From Bradyrhizobium canariense (GTDB lineage: Bacteria > Pseudomonadota > Alphaproteobacteria > Rhizobiales > Xanthobacteraceae): DNA of 64,000 nt. Made by a program: the position numbers and the translations under genes. Location: positions 4,677,001 to 4,741,000 of the forward strand of contig NZ_LT629750.1 of assembly GCF_900105125.1 (NCBI RefSeq), given 5' to 3'. Shown here piece by piece: positions 27,020 to 37,389 of the stretch (positions are counted from its first letter, which is position 1; each line of letters starts with the position of its first letter). The notes beneath the pieces are model-generated. The model saw nothing but the letters and a program-made list of their open reading frames with translations. It searched no databases and had not been told where the DNA came from.

Positions 27020-29236
27020 TTAGGCCGCCGCCTGCTTCTTCGGCGGAAAGCGTCCGTAGAAGGTCTCGCCCTTCGCCGCCATGTCGACCAGCAGTTTGGG
27101 CGGCGAGAAGCGCGAGCCGTATTTGGCCTCGAGCTTGTGGCAAAGCTCGACAAACTTCTTGGTGCCCAAGAAGTCGATATAGGACAGCGTGCCGCCGGTG
27201 AACGGGGCGAAGCCGAAGCCCAGGATCGAGCCGACATCAGCCTCGCGCATATCGGTGATGACGTGATCCTCGACGGTGCGCGCGGCTTCCACCGCTTGGA
27301 CAACGAGAAAGCGCTGCTTCATCTCTTCGATGTCGAGCGTATCCGGGTCGAGGTGTTTCGGCTGCAAGCCGCCGAGCGCCGACCACAGGCTCTTCTGGCC
27401 CTTGCCCTTCTCCGGATAGTCGTAAAAGCCCTTGCTGTTCTTGCGGCCGAAGCGGCCTTGTTTCTCGACCATCTCGACCAGCAGCTTCTTCTGGGCCTGA
27501 TCGATGGCATTGGCGCCGAGATCGGCCTCGGTTGCCTTCATGATCTTGAGCACGAGATCGAGCGCGACCTCGTCCGACAGCGACAGCGGTCCGACCGGCA
27601 TACCCGCCATCTTCGCGGTGTTCTCGATCATCGCCGGCGGAACGCCTTCCATCAGCATTTCCAGGCCTTCGGCGGTGAAACGCAGCACGCAGCGATTGGC
27701 GAAGAAGCCTCTGCTATCATTGACCACGATCGGCGTCTTGCCGATGGTGCGCACATAATCCAGCGCGGTGGCGAGCGCGACGTCGCCGGTGTTCTTGCCG
27801 ACGATGATCTCCACCAGCATCATCTTCTCGACCGGCGAGAAGAAATGAATGCCGATGAACTTGCCCTGGTCCTTGAATTCCTCCGCCAGCGAATTGATCG
27901 GCAGCGTCGAGGTGTTGGAGGCAAAGATTGCATCTGATTTCAACAGCGGCTGCGCCTTGGCGTAGGTTTCCGCCTTGACCTTGCGATCCTCGAACACCGC
28001 CTCGATGATGAGGTCGCAATCCTTGAGCACGTTGTAATCGGCGGTCGCACTGATGCGCGACAGGATCTTCTCGCGATCGCCCTCCTTGGCGCGGCCCTTC
28101 TTGATCAGATCGTCGATCACGGCGCTGGCGTGGCCCTTGCCCTTGTCGGCGCTCTCTTGGTCGCGGTCGATCAGCACCACGTCGATGCCGGCACGCGCCG
28201 AAACGTAACCGACGCTGGCGCCCATGAAACCTGCCCCGATCACGGCGAGCTTCTTGACCTTGGTCGGCGGCACGTTCTGCGGGCGGCGGGCGCCCTTGTT
28301 CAATTCCTGCATCGACAGGAACAGGCTGCGGATCATCGCCGCGGCTTCCTTGCTGCGCAGGATTTGCGCAAAGTGGCGCGACTCAACCCGCAAGGCAGCG
28401 TCGATCGGCAACTGCAGGCCTTCATACACGCACTGCATGATGGCGCGCGCGGCCGGATAATTGTCGTAGGTCTCGCGGCGGAAGATCGCGTTGCCGGCCG
28501 GGAACATCATCATGCCGGCTTTGGAGTAAACCGGTCCGCCCGGCAGCTTGAAACCCTTTTCATCCCAGGGCGCGACCGCCTTGCCGCCGCCCTTGATCCA
28601 GTCCTTTGCGGTCTTGATCAGATCGGCCGCGGGAACCACGGCATCGACCAGCTTCAGCGCCTTGGCCTTGTCGAGCGTGATCGCCTCGCCCTTCAACAGC
28701 AACTGCATCGCATCCTGCGGCGGCACGATGCGTGGCACGCGCTGGGTGCCGCCAGCGCCGGGGAAAAGCCCGACCTTCACTTCCGGCAGGCCGAGACGGG
28801 TCTTGGGATTTTCGGCAGCGACCCGGTAATGGCACGACAGCGTCAGTTCGAAGCCGCCGCCGAGCGCCAGCCCGTTGATGGCGGCAACCCACGGCTTGCC
28901 GGAGGTCTCGATGCCACGGAACACCAGGGAGAAGCGGCGGCTCTGGTCGAACAGCATCTGGTTGGCGGCTTCTTCGCCCCTGGCCTTGAGCACGTCGGCA
29001 TAAGTACGGGCCATGCCTTCGAGCATCGACAGGTCGGCGCCGGCCGACAACGCTTCCTTGCCCGAGGTGATGACGACGCCCTTCACAGCGGCATCGGCCG
29101 AGGTCTGCTTCACGATCGCTTCGAGTTCGTTGATCGAGGTCTCATCGAGCACGTTCATCGAACGGCCCGGCGTGTCCCATGTCACCAGCGCGATGCCGTC
29201 GGCGTCGGTCTCGATCTTGAAATTTTTGTAGGCCAT
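27020..29236 (-). CDS. fadJ: Bifunctional enoyl-CoA hydratase / 3-hydroxyacyl-CoA dehydrogenase
   Basis: A 738-residue multifunctional beta-oxidation enzyme. The N-terminal crotonase domain has [30 protein letters not shown] and the [17 protein letters not shown] block (catalytic Glu). After about residue 335 comes the NAD-binding Rossmann motif [19 protein letters not shown], then [27 protein letters not shown] (His) and [13 protein letters not shown] (Asn/Ser region), and a C-terminal duplicated helical domain. Start ATG 29236. It is the third gene after acyl-CoA dehydrogenase and thiolase on the same strand; together they cover most steps of one beta-oxidation turn. fadB and fadJ cannot be separated by sequence alone. 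Confidence 0.93.
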   Translation of the reverse strand: MAYKNFKIETDADGIALVTWDTPGRSMNVLDETSINELEAIVKQTSADAAVKGVVITSGKEALSAGADLSMLEGMARTYADVLKARGEEAANQMLFDQSRRFSLVFRGIETSGKPWVAAINGLALGGGFELTLSCHYRVAAENPKTRLGLPEVKVGLFPGAGGTQRVPRIVPPQDAMQLLLKGEAITLDKAKALKLVDAVVPAADLIKTAKDWIKGGGKAVAPWDEKGFKLPGGPVYSKAGMMMFPAGNAIFRRETYDNYPAARAIMQCVYEGLQLPIDAALRVESRHFAQILRSKEAAAMIRSLFLSMQELNKGARRPQNVPPTKVKKLAVIGAGFMGASVGYVSARAGIDVVLIDRDQESADKGKGHASAVIDDLIKKGRAKEGDREKILSRISATADYNVLKDCDLIIEAVFEDRKVKAETYAKAQPLLKSDAIFASNTSTLPINSLAEEFKDQGKFIGIHFFSPVEKMMLVEIIVGKNTGDVALATALDYVRTIGKTPIVVNDSRGFFANRCVLRFTAEGLEMLMEGVPPAMIENTAKMAGMPVGPLSLSDEVALDLVLKIMKATEADLGANAIDQAQKKLLVEMVEKQGRFGRKNSKGFYDYPEKGKGQKSLWSALGGLQPKHLDPDTLDIEEMKQRFLVVQAVEAARTVEDHVITDMREADVGSILGFGFAPFTGGTLSYIDFLGTKKFVELCHKLEAKYGSRFSPPKLLVDMAAKGETFYGRFPPKKQAAA

Positions 29237-29259
29237 GTTGGTCGCTCCCAATTGGTTTT

Positions 29260-29400
29260 CCCTTCTCCCCTTGTGGGAGAAGGTGGCGAGAACAAGCGAA
29301 GCGCGTTCGAGCCGGATGAGGGGTTTGTCTCCGCGGATAGAGACCCCTCACCCGCCCTCGCTCCGCGAGGGCACCCTCTCCCGCAAGGGGAGAGGGTAAG
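29260..29400. repeat. Dispersed palindrome (CCCTCTCCC/GGGAGAGGG family) between thiolase and fadJ
   Basis: Outer arms CTTCTCCC-type and GGGGAGAGGG with inner hairpins, one being CCTCGCTCCGCGAGG. It occupies nearly all of the gap between two operon genes. Related copies are at 41,895, 46,486, 48,006 and 50,821. Confidence 0.75.
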
Positions 29401-29403
29401 AAT

Positions 29404-30612
29404 TCAAACCCGCTCGATGATCGTCGCTGTGCCCATGCCGCCACCGATGCACAGCGTGACCAGCGCGGTCGACTTGTCCGTGCGCTCGAGTTCGTCGAGC
29501 ACGGTGCCCAGGATCATCGCACCGGTAGCGCCGAGCGGATGGCCGAGCGCAATCGCACCGCCATTGACGTTGATCTTGGCGGTGTCGATGTCGAAGGCCT
29601 GGATGTAGCGCAATACCACCGAGGCGAACGCCTCGTTGAGTTCGAACAGATCGATGTCCGATTTCTTCATGCCCGAGCGTTCGAACAGTTTTCTGGTGAC
29701 GTCGACCGGCCCGGTCAGCATCATCGCAGGCTCCGAGCCGATATTGGCGAAGGCGCGGATTTTCGCCCGCGGCTTCAGGCCATGCTTGCTGCCGGCTTCC
29801 TTGCTGCCGAGCAGGACAGCGCCGGCGCCATCGACGATCCCCGACGAATTGCCGGCGTGATGAACGTAATTGACGCGCTCGATTTCCGGATGCGACTGGA
29901 TCGCCACCGCATCGAAGCCGCCCATCTGGCCGACGGTCGCGAATGACGGCTGCAATTGACCCAGCGACTGCATCGTCGTCGAGGGCCGCATATGCTCGTC
30001 CTTGGCCAGAATGGTCAGCCCGTTGACGTCCTTGACCGGAACCACCGAATTCTTGAAGCGGCCTTCGTCCCACGCTTTCGCCGCGCGCTGCTGGCTCTGC
30101 ACCGCATAGGCATCGACGTCGTCGCGCGAAAAGCCGTATTTGGTCGCGATCAGATCGGCGGAGACGCCCTGCGGCATGAAATAGGACGGCACCGCGATCG
30201 AGGGATCCATCGGCCAGGCGCCGCCGGAGGCGCCGATGCCGACGCGGCTCATCGATTCGGCGCCACCGCCGATGGTGAGTTCATGCTGACCGCTCATGAT
30301 CTGGGCAGCGGCAAAATTCACGGCATCGAGACCGGAGGCACAGAAGCGACTGATCTGGACGCCGGGAACGGATTCGCCGAGGCCCGCCTGCAGCGCTGCG
30401 AAACGCGCGATATCCGAGCCGGCCTCGCCGACCGGATCGACCACGCCGAGAATGACGTCGTCGACGATATCCTCGCCGAGATTGTTGCGCTCCTTCAGCG
30501 CTTTCAGCGGCACTGTCGCCAGCGCCAGCGCGGTCACCTCATGCAGCGCGCCATCGGCCTTGCCGCGGCCGCGCGGCGTGCGAACGTGATCGTAGATATA
30601 TGCCTCAGGCAT
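29404..30612 (-). CDS. Acetyl-CoA C-acyltransferase (thiolase)
   Basis: A 402-residue thiolase that cleaves 3-ketoacyl-CoA to acetyl-CoA and a shortened acyl-CoA. The acyl-accepting Cys is in [18 protein letters not shown]; the His active-site blocks [11 protein letters not shown] and [17 protein letters not shown] and the second catalytic Cys in [11 protein letters not shown] are intact. The start ATG 30612 has GGAGGG upstream. Genes for acyl-CoA dehydrogenase upstream and FadJ downstream place it in beta-oxidation (FadA role). Confidence 0.95.
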   Translation of the reverse strand: MPEAYIYDHVRTPRGRGKADGALHEVTALALATVPLKALKERNNLGEDIVDDVILGVVDPVGEAGSDIARFAALQAGLGESVPGVQISRFCASGLDAVNFAAAQIMSGQHELTIGGGAESMSRVGIGASGGAWPMDPSIAVPSYFMPQGVSADLIATKYGFSRDDVDAYAVQSQQRAAKAWDEGRFKNSVVPVKDVNGLTILAKDEHMRPSTTMQSLGQLQPSFATVGQMGGFDAVAIQSHPEIERVNYVHHAGNSSGIVDGAGAVLLGSKEAGSKHGLKPRAKIRAFANIGSEPAMMLTGPVDVTRKLFERSGMKKSDIDLFELNEAFASVVLRYIQAFDIDTAKINVNGGAIALGHPLGATGAMILGTVLDELERTDKSTALVTLCIGGGMGTATIIERV

Positions 30613-30665
30613 GACGCCCTCCTGGTATGAGGATCATAATATATAGGCGAATTGCGGGATGTCGC

Positions 30666-30701
30666 GGATTTCTTGGCGGATTTCTTGGCAGTTTTCTTGG
30701 C
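30666..30701. repeat. Three tandem 12-base units in a short gap
   Basis: GGATTTCTTGGC at 30666-30677 and 30678-30689 is perfectly repeated, followed by AGTTTTCTTGGC. Read on the minus strand it would encode repeated (A/S)-K-K-(S/T) units like a histone-H1-type tail, but no start, stop or partner supports a gene. Confidence 0.7.
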
Positions 30702-30723
30702 GGCCGCGAAAGGGTTTCTCCAA

Positions 30724-32514
30724 TCAGAACGCTTCGGCCGGCAATTCCATGGTGGTCGCGCTTCCGGTCTGGATGCGCGCAAGATGCAGCGCCGTTTCCG
30801 GCAGCATCCGTTCCATGAAGAAACGGCCGGTCACCAGCTTGGTGGTGAGATAGGACGTCGCGCCGCTGCCCGCAATCTTGTCCTGCGCGACTTTCGCCAT
30901 CCGCGCCCACATATAGGCAAAGGTGACGCGGCCGAACAATTGCATGTAATCGGTGGCGCCGGCGCCGGCATTATCGGGCTTGGCCATCGCATTCTGCATC
31001 AGCCAGGTCGTGGCTTGCTGCAAATGGCCGAGCGCGGTTGAGAGCGGCGCGACAAAGGGCTTCATGGCCTCATCGGCGCCGTGCTCCTTGGCGAACGCTG
31101 CGACCTCGCCGAAGAACGACATCACCGCGCGGCCACCATTACGCGGCAATTTGCGGCCGACGAGATCAAGTGCCTGAATGCCGTTGGCGCCCTCATAGAT
31201 CATGGCGATACGCGCATCGCGCACGAACTGCTCCATGCCGTTTTCGGCGATGTAGCCGTGGCCGCCATACATCTGCTGCGCCAGCACGGCATTGGAAAAT
31301 CCCACGTCGGTCAGAACGCCTTTCATGACCGGCGTCATCAAACCCATGTGATCGTCGGCGGCGTCGCGATCCTTGGGGTCGCTGGATCGGTGCGCAACGT
31401 CGCTTTTCAGCGACGTCCATACCACCATCGCGCGCGCCGCTTCGTTGAAGGCGCGAATCGTAAGCAGCGTGCGGCGCACGTCGGGATGCACGATGATCGG
31501 ATCGGCCGGCTTGTCCGGCGCCTGCGGCCCGGAGAGCGCGCGGCCCTGCAGCCGATCGCGGGCATAGGCGACGGCGTTCTGATAGGCGACCTCGGATTGC
31601 GCCAACCCCTGCACCGCGACGCCAAGCCGCGCCTCGTTCATCATCACGAACATGCCCTGCATGCCCTTGTTCTCTTCGCCGATCAGCCAGCCGGTGGCGC
31701 CGTCATAGTTCATCACGCAGGTGGAATTGCCGTGAATTCCCATCTTGTGCTCGATCGAGCCGCAGGAGACGCCGTTGCGCGCGCCGAGCGATCCATCGGC
31801 ATTGACCAGAATCTTCGGCACCACGAACAGTGACACGCCCTTGATGCCGGCGGGCGCGCCTTCGATGCGCGCCAGCACCAGATGGATGATGTTGTCAGCG
31901 AGATCGTGCTCGCCGGCGGAGATAAAGATCTTCGTGCCCGTGATCTTGTAGCTGCCGTCGGCCTGCTTGGCGGCCTTGGTGCGCAGCAGGCCGAGATCGG
32001 TGCCGCATTGCGGCTCGGTGAGGTTCATGGTGCCGGTCCACTCGCCCGCCACCATCTTGGGCACGAACATCTTTTTCTGTTCGGGCTTGCCATGCACGAT
32101 CAGCGCCGCGGTCGCGCCCATGGTCAGGCCGCCATACATCGAAAACGCCATATTCGCCGCACTCTGGAATTCAGTGACGACCTGGCTGAGCGTGACCGGC
32201 AATCCCTGGCCGCCAAATTCGGTCGGCGCGGACAAGCCGAGCCAGCCGCCTTCGGCGACCTGCTTGAACGCTTCCTTGAAACCTTTCGGGGTGGTGACGC
32301 TGGCATCGTCGTGCCTGACGCAGCCTTCGAGATCGCCGACCCGGTTGAGCGGCTGCAACACTTCTTCGCTGAGTTTCGCGGCCTCGCCCAATATCGCCTC
32401 CCGCACATCGGCCGAGGCATCGCTGAAGCCGGGGAGATTGTCGTAGCGGTCAATCTGGAAAACGTCGTTGAGCAGGAAATTGACGTCTTCCAACGGGGCT
32501 TTGTAGATCGGCAT
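30724..32514 (-). CDS. Acyl-CoA dehydrogenase (long, DMSP/FadE-like subgroup)
   Basis: A 596-residue FAD enzyme making trans-2-enoyl-CoA. It has the N-terminal extension (PIYKAPLEDVNFLLNDVF) and C-terminal domain of the larger acyl-CoA dehydrogenase group, with core motifs GLSAPTEFGGQGLP, GTMNLTEPQCGTDLGLL, KIFISAGEHDL and the catalytic-base block RIAMIYEGANGIQALDL. ATG 32514 has GGAGG 7 bases upstream. It is the first gene of the operon with thiolase and fadJ. The preferred chain length is not evident. Confidence 0.94.
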   Translation of the reverse strand: MPIYKAPLEDVNFLLNDVFQIDRYDNLPGFSDASADVREAILGEAAKLSEEVLQPLNRVGDLEGCVRHDDASVTTPKGFKEAFKQVAEGGWLGLSAPTEFGGQGLPVTLSQVVTEFQSAANMAFSMYGGLTMGATAALIVHGKPEQKKMFVPKMVAGEWTGTMNLTEPQCGTDLGLLRTKAAKQADGSYKITGTKIFISAGEHDLADNIIHLVLARIEGAPAGIKGVSLFVVPKILVNADGSLGARNGVSCGSIEHKMGIHGNSTCVMNYDGATGWLIGEENKGMQGMFVMMNEARLGVAVQGLAQSEVAYQNAVAYARDRLQGRALSGPQAPDKPADPIIVHPDVRRTLLTIRAFNEAARAMVVWTSLKSDVAHRSSDPKDRDAADDHMGLMTPVMKGVLTDVGFSNAVLAQQMYGGHGYIAENGMEQFVRDARIAMIYEGANGIQALDLVGRKLPRNGGRAVMSFFGEVAAFAKEHGADEAMKPFVAPLSTALGHLQQATTWLMQNAMAKPDNAGAGATDYMQLFGRVTFAYMWARMAKVAQDKIAGSGATSYLTTKLVTGRFFMERMLPETALHLARIQTGSATTMELPAEAF

Positions 32515-32857
32515 TGTATCCTCCCGGCTGGCTGGCGCCCCTTTAAGGGAGATTTTGCAGCGCAGCAATCATTGAGTTCCGGAAACCGACCCTAGCCGGT
32601 TCCGGGCGCGAACGGCAGTCATTGCGACAACGTGGCCACTAAAGCCGGCTGTCGCCCGGCCCCAACCTGGTCAGTTATCCTCGAAAGGTAACTTTAAGGC
32701 GCCTCGGCCCAATTCCTTAACCCGTTATTTACCGTGACGCGAAAAAGTCGGGATGTGAGGCAGACGACCTGCGCGAAATTCGATTGTCTCTTCAATTGGG
32801 ACGCGCGGGGAGACTGAAGGCGCAAGGTTAGCGTCGGGGTCGGAACCGGATCAGAGC
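32515..32857. other. Divergent promoter region between the beta-oxidation operon and the PodJ-like gene
   Basis: About 340 bases. No operator (for example a FadR- or MerR-type palindrome) was clearly seen, and no gene. Confidence 0.4.
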
Positions 32858-35800
32858 ATGAATTCGCGCGTATCGTGGAGTGTTGACGGCATCGATCCAT
32901 CCGTGCGCGAAAGGGCCGAGGCGGCCGCGCGCCGCGCCGGCATGTCGTTGAGCGACTGGCTCAATTCCACGATCGGCGATTCCACCCCGCCGGATTTTCG
33001 TGCGATGGCGGATCAACGGCCGGCGATGCCGAGCCGCGAGACCCGTGATGTTGCCGACATTCATCAGCGGCTGGATTCCATCACCCGCCAGATCGAACAG
33101 ATCTCGCGGCCAGCTCCGCGAACCGATGCGCCGCGCAACGACGCGCTTCGCGGCGAGCCGGCCGTCGCGCGGCAATTGAACGACGCCATCTCGCGCCTCG
33201 ACGCCCGTCTGTCGCAAATCTCGAATCCCGCGCCGGCGAGAAATATCCAGCTTCAGGACAAGCAGCGCCAGACCGATCTGGTCGAGCGTGCGGCGGCCCA
33301 GATCTATCGTCCGTCGCCGCCGCTCAGCCCGTCGCTCGACTCGGCGATCGCGGAAATTACCGCGCGCCAGAGCGAACTGGATGGCGCCGCGCCGCGGCCG
33401 ATGCCGTCACGCAACGCTCCGCCCATCGCTCCCGCCATGTCGGCGCCCATCCCGCCGACGCCTGCCGTGCCGGCGGGACCGGACTTCTCGTCGCTGGAGC
33501 GCCATCTCTTCAAGATCACGAGCCAGATCGAAGCTTTGCAGCGCCCCGACGGAATCGAGCAATCGATATCGGCGTTCCGCAGCGAACTGGCGGAGATTCG
33601 TGCCGCCATCACCGAAGCGATGCCGCGCCGGGCGATCGAATCGATCGAGAACGAAATCCGCTCGCTGTCCCGTCGCATCGACGACACCCGCCAGAGCGGC
33701 AGCGACGGGCAGGCCCTGGCCGGCATCGAACGCGCGCTCGGCGAAATTCGCGAGGCGCTGCGCTCGCTCACGCCGGCGGAACAACTGACCGGCTATGACG
33801 ACGCGATCCGCAATCTGGGCGCCAAGCTCGATCTGATCCTGCGCACCAACGAGGACCCCTCGACGGTGCATCAGCTCGAAAGCGCGATCGCAGCACTTCG
33901 TTCCATCGTCTCCAATGTCGCGTCCAACGACGCCCTGGCGCGGCTGACCGACGACGTGCGCACGCTATCGGCCAAGGTCGACCAGCTCGCCGACGCCGGC
34001 AACAACAATGATTCCTTCGCAATCCTCGAGCAGCGCCTCGTCGCGCTGACTTCGTCGCTCGAAAGCCGCGAACGGCCGGTCGCAAGCGACAATTCGCAGC
34101 AATTGGAAAATGCGGTGCGGGCGCTGTCCGACCGCCTCGACCGTATGCCGGTCGGCAACGACAGCGCATCCGCGTTTGCGCATCTCGAACAGCGCGTATC
34201 GTATTTGCTCGAACGCCTCGAATCCTCAGCCGATCACCGCTCCGGCAATCTCGGTCGCGTCGAGGACGGGCTGCAGGATATTCTGCGTCATCTCGAAAAC
34301 CAGCATGCGAGCTTTGCCACGCTGACCGAGAACAGCCGAAACACGGCAGCGCCGCTGGACGCCGGCCTTGCCGACATCTTCAAGCGCGAACTGTCCGATA
34401 TCCGTTTCAGCCAGACGGAACGCGACCGCCACACCCAGGATTCGCTCGAAGCCGTTCACAACACGCTCGGCCATGTGGTCGACCGGCTGGCGATGATCGA
34501 AGGCGATCTGCGCACCGTACGTTCCGCGCCAGTGACGCCGCCACCGGAAGCACCTGCCGCTCCCCGCCCTGCCCCGCCAGAGGTAGATGCGCCGCGCGCG
34601 GCGGTGCCGGCTCAGCCAAAACCGGAATTACCCAACCCTGCCGCGGCCGAGGCGCATTTCGCCGCCGCGCCGCGCGAATTTCACGCCGTTCAGCCGGCTG
34701 TTCCGACCGCCGCCGCCGTGCTGCCGAAAGCGATCAGCGAAATTCTTGAACCACACGCCGCCCCAGCTCGCGCTACGCTCGCGCCGGAGCTGCCGCCCGA
34801 TCACCCGCTCGAGCCGGGAACACGGCCGACAGGGCGGCCGGCTTCCCCGTCAGAGCGCATCGCCGCTTCGGAAAACGCCATCAGCGAAATTTCGGCCGCG
34901 GCACCCGCGCCGGCCACTGCCACCAATTTCATTGCCGCCGCGCGCCGCGCGGCCCAGGCCGCCGCGGCCGCGCCCCCTAACGGCAAGGCCGCCAAGCCGG
35001 CCAAGGCGGCGGCACGTACAGCTCAGAACGCTGCCGCCGGCGACAAGCCCAAGGAAGCCTCGACGATCACCTCCAAGATTCGCTCGCTGCTGGTCGGGGC
35101 GAGCGTGGTCGTCATCGTGCTCGGCTCGTTCAAGATGGCAATGAACCTGCTCGACAGTGCCGGCGCGCCGCAGCCGGCCGCCGTTGAGAATTCGAGCGAG
35201 CCGCCGACTCCGGCTCAATCACCCCCCGATCAAAACGCCACACCGGCGCCGCCGGCACCGGCCATGCCTTCGATGACGGCGCCCACCCCGATCAACCGGC
35301 AATCCTTCAACGGCTACACGCCTGACAACGCCGACAGCGTTGCCTCGGCGACGATTCCGTCCTCCGCGGCCGCACCTTCCGGCTCGCCCAGCGACATCAC
35401 AGGCACGATTCCGGCCGTAGCGCCGGGCGCGGCCAGCCCCAAGCTCGGCATGGTGCAGGTCCCGCCGACGGAAAGATTGCCGGACGCGATTGGCGGACCG
35501 GTGCTGCGCAGTGCTGCGCTCAAGGGCGATCCCACCGCGGCCTATGAGATCGGCGTGCGCTACGCCGAAGGCAAAGGTGTTACAGCGAATTTCGACGAAG
35601 CGGCGAAATGGTATGATCGCGCGGCGCAAGCCGGTGTGATCCCCGCCGTCTTCAGGCTCGGCACGCTCTATGAAAAAGGCACCGGCGTGCAAAAGGACGC
35701 CGCTATCGCGCGCCGCTACTACATGCAGGCGGCCGAGCGCGGCAACGCCAAGGCGATGCACAATCTCGCCGTGCTGGATGCCGATGGCGGCGGCAACGGC

Positions 35801-36178
35801 GCCAACTACAAGAGCGCGGCGCAATGGTTCCGCAAGGCGGCCGATCGCGGCGTAGCGGACAGCCAGTTCAACCTCGGCATTCTCTATGCCCGCGGCATCG
35901 GCGTCGAACAGAATCTCGCCGAATCCTTCAAATGGTTCAGCCTGGCGGCGGCGCAGGGCGACGCCGACTCGGCCCGCAAGCGCGACGATATCGCCAAGCG
36001 TCTTGATGCCCAGTCGCTCGCCGCCGCAAAGCTTGCGATCCAGACCTTCACGCCAGAACAGCAGCCCAGCGACGCCATCAACGTGGCAACCCCGACAGGC
36101 GGATGGGACAGCGCGCCCGTGCAGGCCGGCGCGGCAAAGCCCGCCAAGCCGGCTTCGATCAAGCGCGCCGCGCGTTAA
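32858..36178 (+). CDS. PodJ-like polar scaffold protein: coiled coil, one helix, Sel1 repeats
   Basis: A 1,106-residue protein. It begins MNSRVSWSVDGIDPSVRERA followed by AARRAGMSLSDWLNSTI, an N-terminus conserved in rhizobial PodJ-type proteins. Residues about 60-560 are Arg/Glu/Leu-rich coiled coil with repeated (I/L)EQRL-type heptads; about 560-730 is Pro/Ala-rich linker. A single membrane helix (LLVGASVVVIVLGSFKMAM) is at about 745-765, then a Pro-rich periplasmic stretch and, from about 893 to 1045, four Sel1/TPR repeats (AYEIGVRYAEGKGV, AVFRLGTLYEKGTGV, AMHNLAVLDADGGG, SQFNLGILYARGIGV). This is the PodJ plan: a cytoplasmic coil organising the pole and periplasmic Sel1 repeats. The PodJ role is inferred from architecture. 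Confidence 0.87.
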   Translation: MNSRVSWSVDGIDPSVRERAEAAARRAGMSLSDWLNSTIGDSTPPDFRAMADQRPAMPSRETRDVADIHQRLDSITRQIEQISRPAPRTDAPRNDALRGEPAVARQLNDAISRLDARLSQISNPAPARNIQLQDKQRQTDLVERAAAQIYRPSPPLSPSLDSAIAEITARQSELDGAAPRPMPSRNAPPIAPAMSAPIPPTPAVPAGPDFSSLERHLFKITSQIEALQRPDGIEQSISAFRSELAEIRAAITEAMPRRAIESIENEIRSLSRRIDDTRQSGSDGQALAGIERALGEIREALRSLTPAEQLTGYDDAIRNLGAKLDLILRTNEDPSTVHQLESAIAALRSIVSNVASNDALARLTDDVRTLSAKVDQLADAGNNNDSFAILEQRLVALTSSLESRERPVASDNSQQLENAVRALSDRLDRMPVGNDSASAFAHLEQRVSYLLERLESSADHRSGNLGRVEDGLQDILRHLENQHASFATLTENSRNTAAPLDAGLADIFKRELSDIRFSQTERDRHTQDSLEAVHNTLGHVVDRLAMIEGDLRTVRSAPVTPPPEAPAAPRPAPPEVDAPRAAVPAQPKPELPNPAAAEAHFAAAPREFHAVQPAVPTAAAVLPKAISEILEPHAAPARATLAPELPPDHPLEPGTRPTGRPASPSERIAASENAISEISAAAPAPATATNFIAAARRAAQAAAAAPPNGKAAKPAKAAARTAQNAAAGDKPKEASTITSKIRSLLVGASVVVIVLGSFKMAMNLLDSAGAPQPAAVENSSEPPTPAQSPPDQNATPAPPAPAMPSMTAPTPINRQSFNGYTPDNADSVASATIPSSAAAPSGSPSDITGTIPAVAPGAASPKLGMVQVPPTERLPDAIGGPVLRSAALKGDPTAAYEIGVRYAEGKGVTANFDEAAKWYDRAAQAGVIPAVFRLGTLYEKGTGVQKDAAIARRYYMQAAERGNAKAMHNLAVLDADGGGNGANYKSAAQWFRKAADRGVADSQFNLGILYARGIGVEQNLAESFKWFSLAAAQGDADSARKRDDIAKRLDAQSLAAAKLAIQTFTPEQQPSDAINVATPTGGWDSAPVQAGAAKPAKPASIKRAAR

Positions 36179-36311
36179 TCTGAATTATTCACCACGTCGG
36201 AAGTTGCCTCGATGGCGGGCGGCCAAAAGGCCGCACCCTGCGGATTCTTGAGTCCCTCAGCCCTACAATTTCGGCTATGCAGAGACGCGGAAATTGATCC
36301 ACGCTTCCCTG

Positions 36312-36370
36312 GAAGCATGATCCAGTTTTGCCTCGGGATAAACGTGAAGTGTTTGCCCGGACGTCATGCT
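36312..36370. repeat. Divergent copy of the GAGCATGATC palindrome family
   Basis: Outer arms AGCATGATCC and GTCATGCTC are recognisable; the centre has drifted. Confidence 0.55.
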
Positions 36371-36465
36371 CGATAATTAGAATAGAGCGCGATGGCCATT
36401 GCGCTTAGAAACCACGCCGTGAGCGGTTTCGGCCAGCCTCAGGGCTCATTCCGAAGCAAACGCGC

Positions 36466-37389
36466 GTGCAACTTTTCCTGCCGATAGCCGACCTTCCGGT
36501 CAATATTTTCCTCATCCTCGCGATGGGCGCGGCGGTTGGTTTCGTGTCGGGCATGTTCGGCATCGGCGGCGGTTTTCTGATGACGCCGCTGTTGATCTTC
36601 ATCGGCATCACACCTGCGGTCGCGGTTGCCTCCGTTGCGAGCCATATCGCCGCTTCGTCATTTTCCGGCGCGATATCCTATTGGCGCCGCCGCGCCATCG
36701 ATCCCGTCCTGGCATTGGTGCTTTTGAGCGGCGGTATCATCGGCACCGCATTGGGGGTCTGGACCTTCACGCAATTGCGCGCGCTCGGTCAGCTCGATCT
36801 GCTGATCGCGCTGTCTTACGTCATCCTGCTGACCACCGTGGGCGGGCTGATGTTCTGGGAAGGGCTGCGCGCAATCATGCGGGCCAGGCGCGGCGTCAAG
36901 GTTTCGCTGCGCCGCCCGGGCAGCCACGGCTGGATCCACGGATTGCCGCTGAAGATGCGCTTCAAGCGCTCCAAGATTTACCTGTCGGTGATTCCGGTTG
37001 TCACCGTAGGCGCCATCATCGGCTTTATCGGCGCGGTGATGGGCATTGGCGGCGGCTTCATCCTGGTTCCGATCATGATCTATCTGCTGCGGGTGCCGAC
37101 CGCTACCGTGGTCGGCACCTCGATGGTGCTGACGCTCGTCACCATGCTGTTCGCCACCATGATGCACGCCGTCACCAACCATCTCGTCGATGCCGTGCTG
37201 GCGCTGATCCTGATGATCGGCGGCGTGACTGGCGCGCAATTCGGTGCCCGCGCCGGCCAGAAGATCCGCGGCGAACATTTGCGGCTGCTGCTCGGACTGT
37301 TGATTCTCGCGGTCGGAATTCGTTTCGCGGTCGAACTGGTGATCCGGCCCGACGATCTCTTCACCATCCGCGAGGGGGGCGCCGGATGA
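36466..37389 (+). CDS. TauE/SafE family sulfite/organosulfur exporter
   Basis: A 307-residue membrane protein from GTG 36466 with two similar halves. The repeated signature GFVSGMFGIGGGFLMTPLL (first half) and GFIGAVMGIGGGFILVPIM (second half) marks TauE/SafE proteins, which export sulfite or related sulfonate breakdown products. There are about eight helices, with a basic loop (RARRGVKVSLRRPGSHG) in the middle. The stop overlaps the next gene's ATG by 3 bases (ATGA), so the pair is coupled. Confidence 0.92.
   Translation: MQLFLPIADLPVNIFLILAMGAAVGFVSGMFGIGGGFLMTPLLIFIGITPAVAVASVASHIAASSFSGAISYWRRRAIDPVLALVLLSGGIIGTALGVWTFTQLRALGQLDLLIALSYVILLTTVGGLMFWEGLRAIMRARRGVKVSLRRPGSHGWIHGLPLKMRFKRSKIYLSVIPVVTVGAIIGFIGAVMGIGGGFILVPIMIYLLRVPTATVVGTSMVLTLVTMLFATMMHAVTNHLVDAVLALILMIGGVTGAQFGARAGQKIRGEHLRLLLGLLILAVGIRFAVELVIRPDDLFTIREGGAG

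Noticed and set aside
28130..29608. 492-codon open frame on the plus strand
   Set aside because: It is antisense to the bifunctional beta-oxidation enzyme; Arg/His/Gln-rich composition is that of a high-GC shadow frame and it resembles no protein.
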